DNA from: Lineus longissimus
Lineage: Eukaryota; Nemertea; Pilidiophora; Heteronemertea; Lineidae
Assembly (NCBI RefSeq): GCF_910592395.1
Contig: NC_088314.1
Location: 2,976,001 to 3,040,000, forward strand
Length of the DNA stretch: 64,000 bases
Direction of reading: 5' to 3'
In this document: positions 50,900-61,820 of the stretch, one piece after another
Layout: each line of letters starts with the position of its first letter
How positions within the stretch are numbered: position 1 is the first letter of the stretch
Notes under the pieces: generated by a model
Databases searched by the model: none
What the model was told of the DNA's origin: nothing
What the model saw: the letters and a program-made list of their open reading frames with translations, nothing else
Program-made: the position numbers and the translations under genes

Positions 50900-51759
50900 A
50901 GGGTGGTTTCGCAGGCGCACGGATAGCACGACGTGAACGTTTAGCTAGACGTAACCGTTTTATTTACTGCTGCGTCATTTTGGTGGTTTCGCTGCGCACG
51001 AGAAAACGGTTACGTTTAAGTCTAGGTGGCGCGAATTTTGAAAATGGCGGCACTCGGAGAACTCTTGCATTTGGCGATTGAAAATGAAGATGATGAGTTT
51101 GTGTACCTACTTTTTGAAGAAATGGCGGTGCCAAGGGGGGTAACATATGATCCACCGTTGCCTAGATTCGATTTAGAGACTTACACGGACGATCAATGTT
51201 GGAACGAATTCAGATTCCGTAAAGATGACATTCCTGTGCTCTGTCAATGCATAATAGTTTACAGAGCCTGCCCCTGGCTGTGCCACACCCGTGCACCACT
51301 CTAGACCTGCCTTCACAACATGAACACACAAGACAACACATTCCATCATCATCATGACCATGGATGGCCAGGGAAATATCCACATCATGACATGCATGAA
51401 ATGCATGCGGCACAAGTGTCAAGTGTACATCCATGGGAGCGAAACATCGGCAACCGCACTTCATCATCTTTTTTCGCCTGCGAGGATAGGCGATATCGAC
51501 TACAAAAGCCATTTATTTGCAGCACAATATTCCTAATAACTATTACAGGTGCTACTCAGGATGTACGACTTCTGTGTCAGTGAAAATTCGTCAATTTTGC
51601 TGTCCGTTTAGACTTACGTGTATCGAGCCCGCTATCTGTCTTTTCCCTCCGTTTACGCGAAGGGACGTTGCGTACGACGTCACGACACCGCAAGTAGTGA
51701 TGACGTCACCGCTGCTAATTGTTCACGTCGCGCTATCCGTGCGCCTGCGAAACCACCCT
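50900..51759 (+). mobile_element. Deleted PIF/Harbinger-type transposon
   Basis: The 39-bp TIRs 50900-50938 and 51721-51759 match at 38 of 39 bases, starting AGGGTGGTTTCGC. They are flanked by the 3-bp direct repeat AAT (50897-50899, 51760-51762). A 3-bp duplication and a G/C-rich start fit PIF/Harbinger. The interior begins with a transposase-like N-terminus and then loses coding sense, so this is an internally deleted copy. A second GGTGGTTTCGCTGCGCACG stretch near 50982, and the inverted pair TAGACGTAACCGTTTT / AAAACGGTTACG, lie inside the left end. Confidence 0.75.
51044..51304 (+). pseudogene. Harbinger transposase N-terminal remnant
   Basis: An 86-codon frame starting at ATG 51044. Residues about 45-74 read as a family-typical stretch (LETYTDDQCWNEFRFRKDDI), like the segment before the catalytic domain of HARBI1-type nucleases, where 'FRF.K.DI..L' is common. 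The DDE catalytic domain is absent and the frame ends soon after. It is best read as a relic in a deleted element. Confidence 0.55.
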
Positions 51760-52202
51760 AATGACCAACATGTACCACTGAAGAAAAAACAAAAATGCCA
51801 AAAAATCTTTAAAAAATAAAAAATAATTGAAAATAATGAAAGATATGCCTATGTGGGGCAAAGGAAGATGACACAGTATGAAATGATAAAGTTATCAACA
51901 TACCACCCTAATGACCAACATGTACCACTGAAGAAAAAACAAAAATGCCAAAAAATCTTTAAAAAATAAAAAATAATTGAAAATAATGAAAGATATGCCT
52001 ATGTGGGGCAAAGGAAGATGACACAGTATGAAATGATAAAGTTATCAACATACCACCCTAATGACCAACATGTACCACTGAAGAAAAAACAAAAATGCCA
52101 AAAAATCTTTAAAAAATAAAAAATAATTGAAAATAATGAAAGATATGCCTATGTGGGGCAAAGGAAGATGACACAGTATGAAATGATAAAGTTATCAACA
52201 TA
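51753..52202. repeat. Tandem triplication, 3 x 150 bp
   Basis: Three apparently identical 150-bp units start at 51753, 51903 and 52053, each beginning CCACCCTAATGACC. The first 7 bases of unit 1 are the terminal 7 bases of the Harbinger right TIR. The units are A-rich and non-coding. Confidence 0.95.
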
Positions 52203-53149
52203 CTTAAGTGGCTTATTTGATTCACAGACTATTTGAGAACAGGAAGGGCGCTCCCAAGAGCATTCAGGCTTGAAAAGTTTAAATTACATTAGTTTCATGG
52301 GTGCAAAACACACTGGGCCACAGTGAAAGATTATGTGCAGTATTGCAACAAATTATAGCGTTGCATTACATCACATTACATTTGTGCAGTATTGCATTGT
52401 CAAATACAAACAGGTGATCTTCAAGCATGTCGGTAAATCACTATTTGGAACAAATATTATGCTACAATTTGGAACAAATGTTTGCTTAACAGATCGTTTG
52501 CACAGCACTTCATTACATTTGCCTGAAACAAGAGCATCGATGGGATCGTCCAGCTCTGTATCAACGCGAACATTGGTGTAAGCAATGAGAGTTCTTTCAT
52601 CAGGTTTGTTCCTGACAGTATTCCATGTATCTCTGACATGAAGTTGTAGCTGCAAATAGAAATACCCTTGAAACTTTCAAAACCCGTTTAGACAATCTCT
52701 GGAAAAATTAAAAAGTTCATATTTTTACTACAAGTGAGACGACTCTCCCACACCGTACTTCGTTTTTCCTTGTTTTTATAAAGCGCCTGGTCTTTTTGTG
52801 TTTTTCTGTGTGGGCACCATATTTTGATATACAAACAACAATAGAGAATGACCAGTCTAAGTATGAGTCTAAGTATAAAAGACAAGGAATGAGGATGTCT
52901 TAAAGAATTGACTGTGTCAGAGTCAAAGAGATGGAAAATAAGACTGTATTGCACTGATTTTTCACAAACCTTATAAGTTGAAGACCCAAAAGGGTTATAA
53001 AACTTCCACGATGATGATGATGAAGTGATTTTCCTCATCGGTGGTTTTTCAGCGTATCCTGATCAAGGCAAGTGTTTTCGAGACGATCTTTGATGGTTCT
53101 CCTTTCCCAAGGCTCCTTTCCTACAGAATGGGGATGTCAGTGATTCAGA
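52203..53149. other. Unassigned DNA, one weak possible exon on - strand
   Basis: No firm gene. On the - strand, 52371-52655 is open for about 94 codons. A fair splice acceptor (TATTTGCAG) ends about 52650 and is followed by a plausible-looking polar protein stretch (VRDTWNTVRNKPDERTLIAY). I find no clean donor and do not recognise the protein. Confidence 0.25.
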
Positions 53150-55343
53150 TGTGATCCTAGGCTTGTTGAACCTTTAGAATATTAGAATAAGAATGATGTG
53201 TTCAATTTGGAATAAAATCTTTAGCAAGACTTTTCAAAACTGCTAGAAATCGCTCCTCGAGATCTTTACATTCTTGTTAGAATCCGTTTTTTATGTTCTT
53301 GAATATATTGGATGGTTCAGCTGTATCTTACTCAAGTCACATAATCTCAGTCACTGCTCAAAATTTCAATCTATGGCATTAAAACAGCAGACCAGCTGAG
53401 TCAAGAATCGAGTCTTAGTCTTACCTTGAGGCTATCTGCGCCATTTTATGGCCAAGCTTAGTCAAGGATCAAGTCAAACCTTGAGGCTCTCCCTCGGGTT
53501 GGTTGGGAGGGTCGTTCATTGTCATCCCAAAGGCAGTGACAATACCGGGACTTGCAACCTCTCACCAAAAGACTAGTTGAACCTATAAAATATGGAATCA
53601 GAATGAGGCATTTCAATCAATCCTTAGCAAGATGTCTTAAACCTTGCTGAAAAATCTCCAATCCGAGCAAGATGTATTAAATCTTGCCGAAAAATCTATG
53701 GCATTAAAATAGCAGATCGACTATCTGCGCCATTTTGTGGCCAAGCTGAGTCAAGGGTCGAGTGTTACCATGAGGCCCTCCCTCAGGTTGGTTGGGAGGG
53801 TCGTTCTTTGTCATCCCAAAGGCAGCGACAATACTTGCAACCCGATCTCACCAAAAGACTATAGTTGAACCTTCAAAATATGGAATCAGAATGAGGCATT
53901 TCAATCAATCCTTAGCAATATGTCTTAAACCTTGCTGAAAAATCTCCAATCTGAGCAAGATGTATCAAATCTTGCCGAAAAATCGATAGCATTAAAATAG
54001 CAGACTATCTCCGCCATTTTGTGGCCAAGGTGAGTCAAGGGTCGAGTGTTACCATGAGGCCCTCCCTCAGGTTGGTTGGGAGGGTCGTTCATTGTCATCC
54101 CAAAGGCAGCGACAATACCGAGACTTGCAACCTCTCACCTAAAAGACTAGTTGAACCTATAAAATATGGAATCAGAATGAGGCATTTCAATCAATGCTTA
54201 GCAAGGTGTCTTAAACCTTGCTGAAAAATCTCCAATCCGAGCAAGATGTGTTAAATCTTGCCGAAAAATCTATGGCATTAAAATAGCAGACTGTCTGCGC
54301 CATTTTGTGGCCAAGCTGAGTCAAGGGTCAGGTCTAACCTTGAGACTCTCCCTCAGGTTGTTTGGGAGGGTCGTTCTTCGTCATCCCAAAGGCAGCGACA
54401 ATACCGAGACTTGCAACCTCTGACCTAAAAGACTAGTTGAACCTATAAGATATGGAATCAGAATGAGGCATTTCAATCAATTCTTAGCAAGATGTCTTAA
54501 ACCTTGCAGAAAAATCTCCAATCCGAGCAAGATATATTAAATCTTACCGAAAAATCTATGGCATTGAAATAGCAGACTGTCTGCGCCATTTTGTGGCCAA
54601 GCTGAGTCAAGGATCAGGTCTAAACTTGAGGCTCTCCTTCAGGTTGGTTGGGAGGGTCGTTCTTCGTATCCCAAAGGCAGTGATGATACCGAGACTTGCA
54701 ACCTCTCACCTAAAAGACTAGTTGAACCTTCAAAATATGGAATCAGAATGAGGCATTTCAATCAATCCTTAACAAGATGTCTTAAACCTTGCAGAAAAAT
54801 CTCCAATCCGAGCAAGATGTATTAAATTTTGCCGAAAATCTATGACATTAAAATAGCAGACTATCTGCACCTTTTTGTGGCCAAGCTGAGTCAAGGATCA
54901 GGTCTAACCTTGAGGCTCTCCCTCAGGTTGGTTTGGAGGGTCGTTCTTCGTCATCCCAAAGGCAGTGATGATACCGAGACTTGCAACCTCTCACCTAAAA
55001 GACTAGTTGAACCTATAAAATATGGAATCAGAATGAGGCATTTCAATCAATCCTCAGCAAGATGTCTTAAACCTTGCAGAAAAATCTCCAATCTGAGCAA
55101 GATGTATTAAATCTTGCAGAAAAATCTATGGCATTAAAATAGCAGACTGTCTGCGCCATTTTGTGGCCAAGCTGAGTCAAGGATCAGGTCTAACCTTGAG
55201 GCTCTCCCTCAGGTTGGTTGGGAGGGTCGTTCTTCGTCATCCCAAAGTCAGCGATAATACCGAGACTTGCAACCTCTCACCTAAAAGACTAGTTGAACCT
55301 ATAAAATATGGAATCAGAATGAGGCATTTCAATCAATCCTTAG
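53150..55343. repeat. 285-bp satellite array, left block
   Basis: Tandem units of 284-286 bp: TGGCCAAGCTGAGTC recurs at about 53738, 54022, 54308, 54594, 54878 and 55164. Each unit contains an internal ~40-bp duplication beginning AGCAAGATGT. A decayed unit is visible at about 53150-53260. The array is interrupted at 55343 by a LINE. Because the period is close to a multiple of 3 and units have few stops, each unit shows a recurring ~93-codon frame. Confidence 0.95.
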
Positions 55344-58300
55344 TGGGCCATGTGGTTTAACCACTGGGTGGAGTGACGCGTCTAGTGCTTTAGCGTAGTG
55401 TAGATACGTTTCTCGCTTTCAGCTACGGCCGCTGGCTAGCCCTCGGGTGAAAAGAGGAGCAGATGTGCGTAAGTCTCCTCCTGCCAGTACACAGCCTCTC
55501 CTCTATCAAGACTCCAGCAGTACCTCCTCGTGGTGGCCTGCGGTAACTGGACACCTTGCGGCTCCAGGCAAAATCTGCTTGGGATCTCGGAGCAGATTGG
55601 AGCCCCAGAAGTGCAGTGTGCAGGCCCACTGGCATGTGGACACGCCCTGGCACTTACTAATCCAATTCCCAGCTATGGGTTAAATAGCATGCTGAAGTCG
55701 GATGCACTGGGCCAGCGCCCTGGCGTCTAACCAGCGGTGGTGGCGCCTAACCACAGTGCAACGCATCCAAAACGCTATGACAGGCCTCGGAGGGGTCTAC
55801 CCAACGCGACTGGTGGTCCCGTGACCCCGTCTCGAGGAGCCAGGAGACGGGCAGGGAAAGCTACTGGCCAGACCAATGAAGAGATCAGAGACCTCAACAT
55901 CCTCCAATGGAATGCAGAAGGCGTGTACAACAAGAAAGTCGCTCTCACAGAGCGCCTGCATACAGAGAAAATAGACATCGCATGCATCCAAGAGACTCAC
56001 CTTACTGAGAATCGAAGATTCACGGTGAGGGGGTACCAAACCATCAGGAAGGATCGCATTGAAAGATCAAAGGGCGGTGTTCTAGTCTTAGTACACAACT
56101 CCATCCCAGTACAAGACTTTGAGGTGAACACCAACAGAGAAGCAGAGATCAATGGAATCAGGACAAAGATCCAAGAGGAGGACATCAAGATCTATAACAT
56201 CTACTGTCCCAATGACAAAGAACTATCCCTAGAGAAGCTTGAAGTGCCGGAATCCAACTGCCTGGTACTCGGAGATTTCAACAGCCACTCTGAAAGCTGG
56301 GGATACACAGATTCAGACAAGAGAGGGGATGAAGTGGAGGACTGGCAGATCGACAACAACCTGCTCCTCCTAAACGATGCCGAGGATCCACCAATCTTCT
56401 ACTCAAGAAGGTGGCACACAACATCGAACCCGGACCTCGCCTTTGCCACCAATGACCTGTATGGAAGAACAACAAGATCAGTTCTGAAACAACTAGGAGG
56501 TAGTGATCACAGACCAGTCAAACTCACTATCAACCTGAACCACAGGCCGCAAGAAGCTAGCACTCTCCCGAGATGGAACTACAAGAAAGCCAACTGGGAT
56601 CTCTTCACCTCTAAAACAGATGAGAACACCAAACATCTCCAAAAAAGCCCTAACATCAACAAGATGGTGAAAGAGTTCAACCAGGCACTCCTCACTGCTG
56701 CCAAGGAAAGCATTCCAAGAGAAGCAAGAAAGAACTACAAGCCCTATTGGACAGAGGAGCTGCAGGAGCTAGACGATGCCGTGCAGAAAGCGAGGGAAAA
56801 CGTGGAAGCAACACCAAACACAGAAAACAACATCACCCTGAAAGAAGCAACTGCAAGGTACAAGAAGGCATGCATCCAAAGTTCAAGGAAGAAATGGAAG
56901 CTTGCCCAGGCTCTAAATGACGAAAAACCAAAGGGACAAGCACCGATTCTCGAGAACAACAAGCAGGAGCTCTTGACAGGAAAGAAAGCAGCGAACCACT
57001 TCATCAACGAATACCAACAAATCAGTGACATCGAAATACCACCAGAGAGGAACAGAGAAGTTCTGGGAGCCCAGAACTCGTTTCATAACCAACAGAAGAG
57101 TGAGGATGAGATGATGACCAAGAACTTCACCAAGAAGGAACTGAAAGAAGCCCTATCCACACTGAAATTGAAGAAATCGCCTGGACCAGACGACATCACG
57201 AACGAGATGCTTCTACATCTAGGAACGGTAGCAGAAGATAGGTTGCTACACATCTACAATACCAGCTTGAAAACAGGAAAGGTTCCACAAATATGGAGGG
57301 AAGCGGTTATGATCCCAATACACAAGCCCGGCAAGGACAAAGCTAAAGCCCAGAGCTACAGACCAATCAGCCTCACGAGTAATGTCGGAAAGGTTATGGA
57401 ACGGCTGATTAACAACCGGCTGACATGGCACCTGGAAGAGAAACAAGTCCTCCGTCCAGAGCAAGCAGGCTTCCGAAGCAACCGATCTACAGAGGACCAA
57501 GTAACCTACATAGCCCAGGAGATCGACGACGCCTTCCAGGACAAAGAGGTCACGCTAGCTGTCTTTGTCGACATGGAGAAAGCATTCGACAAAGTCTGGA
57601 AGGCCGGACTCAAACTCAAACTACACCAGTGTGGGATCAGAGGGAACATGTACGCATGGATCTCACAGTATCTACACAACAGAAAGGCTAGAGTCAAGGT
57701 GCAGGGACAACACAGCAGGAAGAAGCTGCTGAGACAAGGTGTACCCCAGGGAGGAGTACTGTCCCCCACACTCTTCCTGGTATTCATCAATGACATACTA
57801 GCCGGAATGCCCAAGAAAGTCAAGGGAGCTATCTACGCTGATGACCTAATTCTGTGGTGCTCTGAAGAGAAACTAGATGTGGCAAGATCACGCATCCAGG
57901 CAGCTCTGAACACACTGCAGAAGTGGGCCGAAACCTGGCTTGTTACTGTGAACTCCGCCAAGACAGCCTACACGATCTTCTCACTCTCAACCAAGCAACA
58001 GAAAACCCGCCTCACTCTAAACGGGAAACCTCTTCAACAAGAACAGACCCCCAAATACCTCGGAATGACCTTTGACCGTCGAATGACATGGAGGAACCAC
58101 ATAGAGCTAACCACTCTCCGGGCAAAACGGCGACTCTCACTCATGAAGAAGCTGACATGCAGCCAGTGGGGAGCAGACACCAGTGTACTGAAGAAACTCT
58201 ATGTCGGAAGAATAAGGCCAGTGATGGAGTACGGGACAACTGCAATGGCCAATGCAGCCAAGTCCAACACTGCAAAACTCAACCGTGTGCAGAACCAAGC

Positions 58301-59523
58301 CGAGCGTATCATCACCGGGGCCATGAAATCTACGCCAATCACTGCAATGGAGACCATAACCAAGCTCCAACCACAAGAAGACCGGAGGGAAGTGAAGGTG
58401 ATCACACTGGCAGAGAAGTTCAAAAGGATGAAAACCCACCCAATGCACCAGAGAGTCCAAAAAGGAGCTCGGAAAAGCAGCTTCATCAGTCAAAGCAAGG
58501 CGCTGGAAAGGAATCACCCTGAACTGAAAGTCAGCACTCCAAGGGATATACCATCTAGCAGACCCAAGCCAACACTCGACCCCCGAATGTCACCGGAGAT
58601 CAAGGAGACAGTCCCTGGTATCCTCAGCAAACACCTCCAAACTGATGAGGCACGGAAAGCTCTGTCAATGGAGCATATCCACATGCAGTACCCAGACCAG
58701 AAGTGGACCCATGTGTATACTGATGGGTCAGCAACTGACGCAACCAGAGATGGAGGAGGAGGCATCCTTATCAAGTATAAAGACGAGGAAGAGACAATCG
58801 CGATATCTACAGGTAGATACTCCAGCAACTACAGAGCTGAAGCCGTCGCAATTGAAGAGGCAACCAAGAAGCTGAAACAGAAGAGGAACAAGACCAGACA
58901 TCGAATAGTCATATTCACTGATGCCCTTTCTGTCCTGAAAGCCATGCAAGATCCGAAGAAGGAGGAAGTGCAGAACCTCACCACATCTCTAAAAGCCCTA
59001 TGTTCATGCAGGAAGAAAGTCGTTCTCCAGTGGATACCAGCCCACTGCAACATCAAGGGGAACGAGAAGGCCGACCATCTGGCCAAGGAAGGAAGCCAAC
59101 TACACCAGAGCGACCTGTCCCTAACATATAAGGAGGCTAAAACCAATATCAAAGCTGCCTACTGGACCAAGTGGAAGGAAGAGCATGAGGGATATGATGC
59201 TAATGACAATTACAACAAACTCACCAGAAGAGGCCAGGCCATCATATTCCGACTGCGAACCGGTCACAGCAGGTTACGCCATCACCTGTTTACAAAGTTA
59301 CGGATCGGAGACAACGACTTGTGCCCTTGTGCCACGGAACCGATGACCGTGGCACACATCCTGACAAGATGTGCGAGATTGGCAGCTCTGAGAAAAGACA
59401 TCTGGCCAGAAGGTACCAGCCTACAAGACCAGCTCTATGGAGACCTCCAACAGCTGCGAAACACCATAGAATATATCAGAAGATCGGACTTGACTGTCTA
59501 GAGCGAACGAGAAGAAGAAGAAG
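55344..59523 (+). mobile_element. Non-LTR retrotransposon copy 1 (I/jockey-like, with RNase H)
   Basis: A 4180-bp insertion in the 285-bp satellite, flanked by a 13-bp duplication AATCAATCCTTAG at 55331-55343 and 59524-59536. It has a ~390-bp 5' leader with a short ORF, one large ORF, a 3' UTR of only about 20 nt and a GAA-repeat tail. A simple-repeat 3' end and a C-terminal RNase H fit the I-superfamily of LINEs. Copy 1 lacks 73 bp near the ORF start, and about 53 bp between endonuclease and RT, that copy 2 keeps. Confidence 0.92.
55737..59501 (+). CDS. LINE polyprotein: AP endonuclease, reverse transcriptase, RNase H
   Basis: A 1254-aa open frame. The AP-type endonuclease spans about residues 50-275 (LNILQWNAEG, CIQETHL, LVLGDFNSHS, GGSDHRP). 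The reverse transcriptase is at about 470-790, with RQGVPQGGVLSP and the catalytic YADD at about 700-703. The RNase H starts at about 990 (YTDGSATDA) and includes IPAHCNIKGNEKADHLAKEG near 1100-1120. A Cys/His cluster (CPCATEPMTVAHILTRC, about 1196-1212) closes the protein. The protein would nick target DNA and prime reverse transcription of the element RNA. All catalytic motifs look intact. The first ~30 residues differ from copy 2 because of the 73-bp deletion, so this start may not be the ancestral one. Confidence 0.92.
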   Translation: MVAPNHSATHPKRYDRPRRGLPNATGGPVTPSRGARRRAGKATGQTNEEIRDLNILQWNAEGVYNKKVALTERLHTEKIDIACIQETHLTENRRFTVRGYQTIRKDRIERSKGGVLVLVHNSIPVQDFEVNTNREAEINGIRTKIQEEDIKIYNIYCPNDKELSLEKLEVPESNCLVLGDFNSHSESWGYTDSDKRGDEVEDWQIDNNLLLLNDAEDPPIFYSRRWHTTSNPDLAFATNDLYGRTTRSVLKQLGGSDHRPVKLTINLNHRPQEASTLPRWNYKKANWDLFTSKTDENTKHLQKSPNINKMVKEFNQALLTAAKESIPREARKNYKPYWTEELQELDDAVQKARENVEATPNTENNITLKEATARYKKACIQSSRKKWKLAQALNDEKPKGQAPILENNKQELLTGKKAANHFINEYQQISDIEIPPERNREVLGAQNSFHNQQKSEDEMMTKNFTKKELKEALSTLKLKKSPGPDDITNEMLLHLGTVAEDRLLHIYNTSLKTGKVPQIWREAVMIPIHKPGKDKAKAQSYRPISLTSNVGKVMERLINNRLTWHLEEKQVLRPEQAGFRSNRSTEDQVTYIAQEIDDAFQDKEVTLAVFVDMEKAFDKVWKAGLKLKLHQCGIRGNMYAWISQYLHNRKARVKVQGQHSRKKLLRQGVPQGGVLSPTLFLVFINDILAGMPKKVKGAIYADDLILWCSEEKLDVARSRIQAALNTLQKWAETWLVTVNSAKTAYTIFSLSTKQQKTRLTLNGKPLQQEQTPKYLGMTFDRRMTWRNHIELTTLRAKRRLSLMKKLTCSQWGADTSVLKKLYVGRIRPVMEYGTTAMANAAKSNTAKLNRVQNQAERIITGAMKSTPITAMETITKLQPQEDRREVKVITLAEKFKRMKTHPMHQRVQKGARKSSFISQSKALERNHPELKVSTPRDIPSSRPKPTLDPRMSPEIKETVPGILSKHLQTDEARKALSMEHIHMQYPDQKWTHVYTDGSATDATRDGGGGILIKYKDEEETIAISTGRYSSNYRAEAVAIEEATKKLKQKRNKTRHRIVIFTDALSVLKAMQDPKKEEVQNLTTSLKALCSCRKKVVLQWIPAHCNIKGNEKADHLAKEGSQLHQSDLSLTYKEAKTNIKAAYWTKWKEEHEGYDANDNYNKLTRRGQAIIFRLRTGHSRLRHHLFTKLRIGDNDLCPCATEPMTVAHILTRCARLAALRKDIWPEGTSLQDQLYGDLQQLRNTIEYIRRSDLTV

Positions 59524-61820
59524 AATCAATCCTTAGCAAGATGTCTTAAACCTTGCAGAAAAATCTCCAATCCGAGCAAGATGTATTAAATCTTGCCGAA
59601 AATCTATGACATTAAAATAGCAGACTATCTGGACCTTTTTGTGGCCAAGCTGAGTCAAGGATCAGGTCTAACCTTGAGGCTCTCCCTCAGGTTGGTTGGG
59701 AGGGTCGTTCTTCGTCATCCCAAAGGCAGCGATAATACCGAGACTTGCAACCTCTCACCTAAAAGACTAGTTGAACCTATAAAATATGGAATCAGAATGA
59801 GGCATTTCAATCAATCCTTAGCAAGATGTCTTAAACCTTGCAGAAAAATCTCTAATCCGAGCAAGATGTATTAAATCTTACCGAAAAATCTATGGCATTG
59901 AAATAGCAGACTGTCTGCGCTATTTTGTTGCCAAGCTGAGTCAAGGATCAGGTCTTACCTTGAGGCTCTGCCTCAGGTTGGTTGGGAGGGTCGTTCATTG
60001 TCATCCCAAAGGCAGTGATGATACCGAGACTTGCAACCTCTCACCTAAGAGACTAGTTGAATCTATAAAATATGGAATCAGAATGAGGCATTTCAATCAA
60101 TCCTTAGCAAGATGTCTTAAACCTTGCAGAAAAATCTCCAATCCGAGCAAGATGTATTAAATCTTGCCGAAAATCTATGGCATTAAAATAGCATACTGTC
60201 TGCGCTATTTTGTTGCCAAGCTGAGTCAAGGATCAGGTCTAACCTTGAGACTCTCCCTCAGGTTGGTTGGGAGGGTCGTTCTTCGTCATCCCAAAGTCAG
60301 CGACAATACCGAGACTTACAACCTCTCACCTAAGAGACTAGTTGAACCTATAAAATATGGAATCAGAATGAGGCATTTCAATCAATCCTTAGCAAGATGT
60401 CTTAAACCTTGCAGAAAAATCTCCAATCCGAGCAAAATGTATTCAATCGTGCCGAAAAATCTATGACATAAAAATAGCAGACTATCTGCGCCATTTTGTG
60501 GCCAAGCTGAGTCAAGGATCAGGTCTCACCTTGAGGCTCTCCCTCAGGTTGGTTGGGAGGGTCGTTCAGCGCCATCCCAAAGGCAATGATGATACCGAGA
60601 CTTGCAACCTCTCACCTAAAAGACTAGTTGAACCTATAAAATATGGAATCAGAATGAGGCATTTCAATCAATCCTTGGCAAGATGTCTTAAACCTTGCTG
60701 AAAAATCTCCAATCCGAGGAAGATGTATTAAATCTTGCCAAAAAATCTATGGCATTGAAATAGCAGACTATCTGCGCCATTTTGTGGCCAAGCTGAGTCA
60801 AGGATCAGGTCTAACCTTGAGGCTCTCCCTCAGGTTGGTTGGGAGGGTCGTTCTTCGTATCCCAAAGGCAGTGATGATACCGAGACTTGCAACCTCTCAC
60901 CTAAAAGACTAGTTGAACCTTCAAAATATGGAATCAGAATGAGGCATTTCAATCAATCCTTAACAAGATGTCTTAAACCTTGCAGAAAAATCTCCAATCC
61001 GAGCAAGATGTATTAAATTTTGCCGAAAATCTATGACATTAAAATAGCAGACTATCTGCACCTTTTTGTGGCCAAGCTGAGTCAAGGATCAGGTCTAACC
61101 TTGAGGCTCTCCCTCAGGTTGGTTGGGAGGGTCGTTCTTCGTCATCCCAAAGGCAGCGATAATACCGAGACTTGCAACCTCTCACCTAAAAGACTAGTTG
61201 AACCTATAAAATATGGAATCAGAATGAGGCATTTCAATCAATCCTTAGCAAGATGTCTTAAACCTTGCAGAAAAATCTCTAATCCGAGCAAGATGTATTA
61301 AATCTTACCGAAAAATCTATGGCATTGAAATACCTGACTGTCTGCGCTATTTTGTTGCCAAGCTGAGTCAAGGATCAGGTCTTACCTTGAGGCTCTGCCT
61401 CAGGTTGGTTGGGAGGGTCGTTCATTGTCATCCCAAAGGCAGTGATGATACCGAGACTTGCAACCTCTCACCTAAGAGACTAGTTGAATCTATAAAATAT
61501 GGAATCAGAATGAGGCATTTCAATCAATCCTTAGCAAGATGTCTTAAACCTTGCAGAAAAATCTCCAATCCGAGCAAGATGTATTAAATCTTGCCGAAAA
61601 ATCTATGGCATTAAAATAGCATACTGTCTGCGCTATTTTGTTGCCAAGCTGAGTCAAGGATCAGGTCTAACCTTGAGGCTCTCCCTCAGGTTGGTTGGGA
61701 GGGTCGTTCTTTGTCATCCCAAAGTCAGCGATAATACCGAGACTTGCAACCTCTCACCTAAAAGACTAGTTGAATCTATAAAATATGGAATCAGAATGAG
61801 GCATTTCAATCAATCCTTAG
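59524..61820. repeat. 285-bp satellite array, right block
   Basis: About 8 more units of the same satellite between the two LINE copies. The stretch 59593-60160 is nearly identical to 61020-61587 (5 units apart). The unit at about 60864-61075 shares private variants with 54677-54885 on the other side of LINE copy 1. This points to block duplication and not only single-unit exchange. Confidence 0.95.

Noticed and set aside
52371-52655. 94-codon - strand frame with a possible splice acceptor
   Set aside because: No donor, no partner exon and no recognised domain, so it is kept only as a weak note.
54021-61587. Recurrent ~93-codon frames in the 285-bp satellite
   Set aside because: They follow from the near-multiple-of-3 period, have no recognisable domain, and each unit carries a stop. 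No sign of splicing or selection was seen.
8908-61820. Idea that the 142-bp and 284-286-bp satellites are monomer and dimer of one family
   Set aside because: The lengths are in a 1:2 ratio, but I see no sequence similarity between the units.
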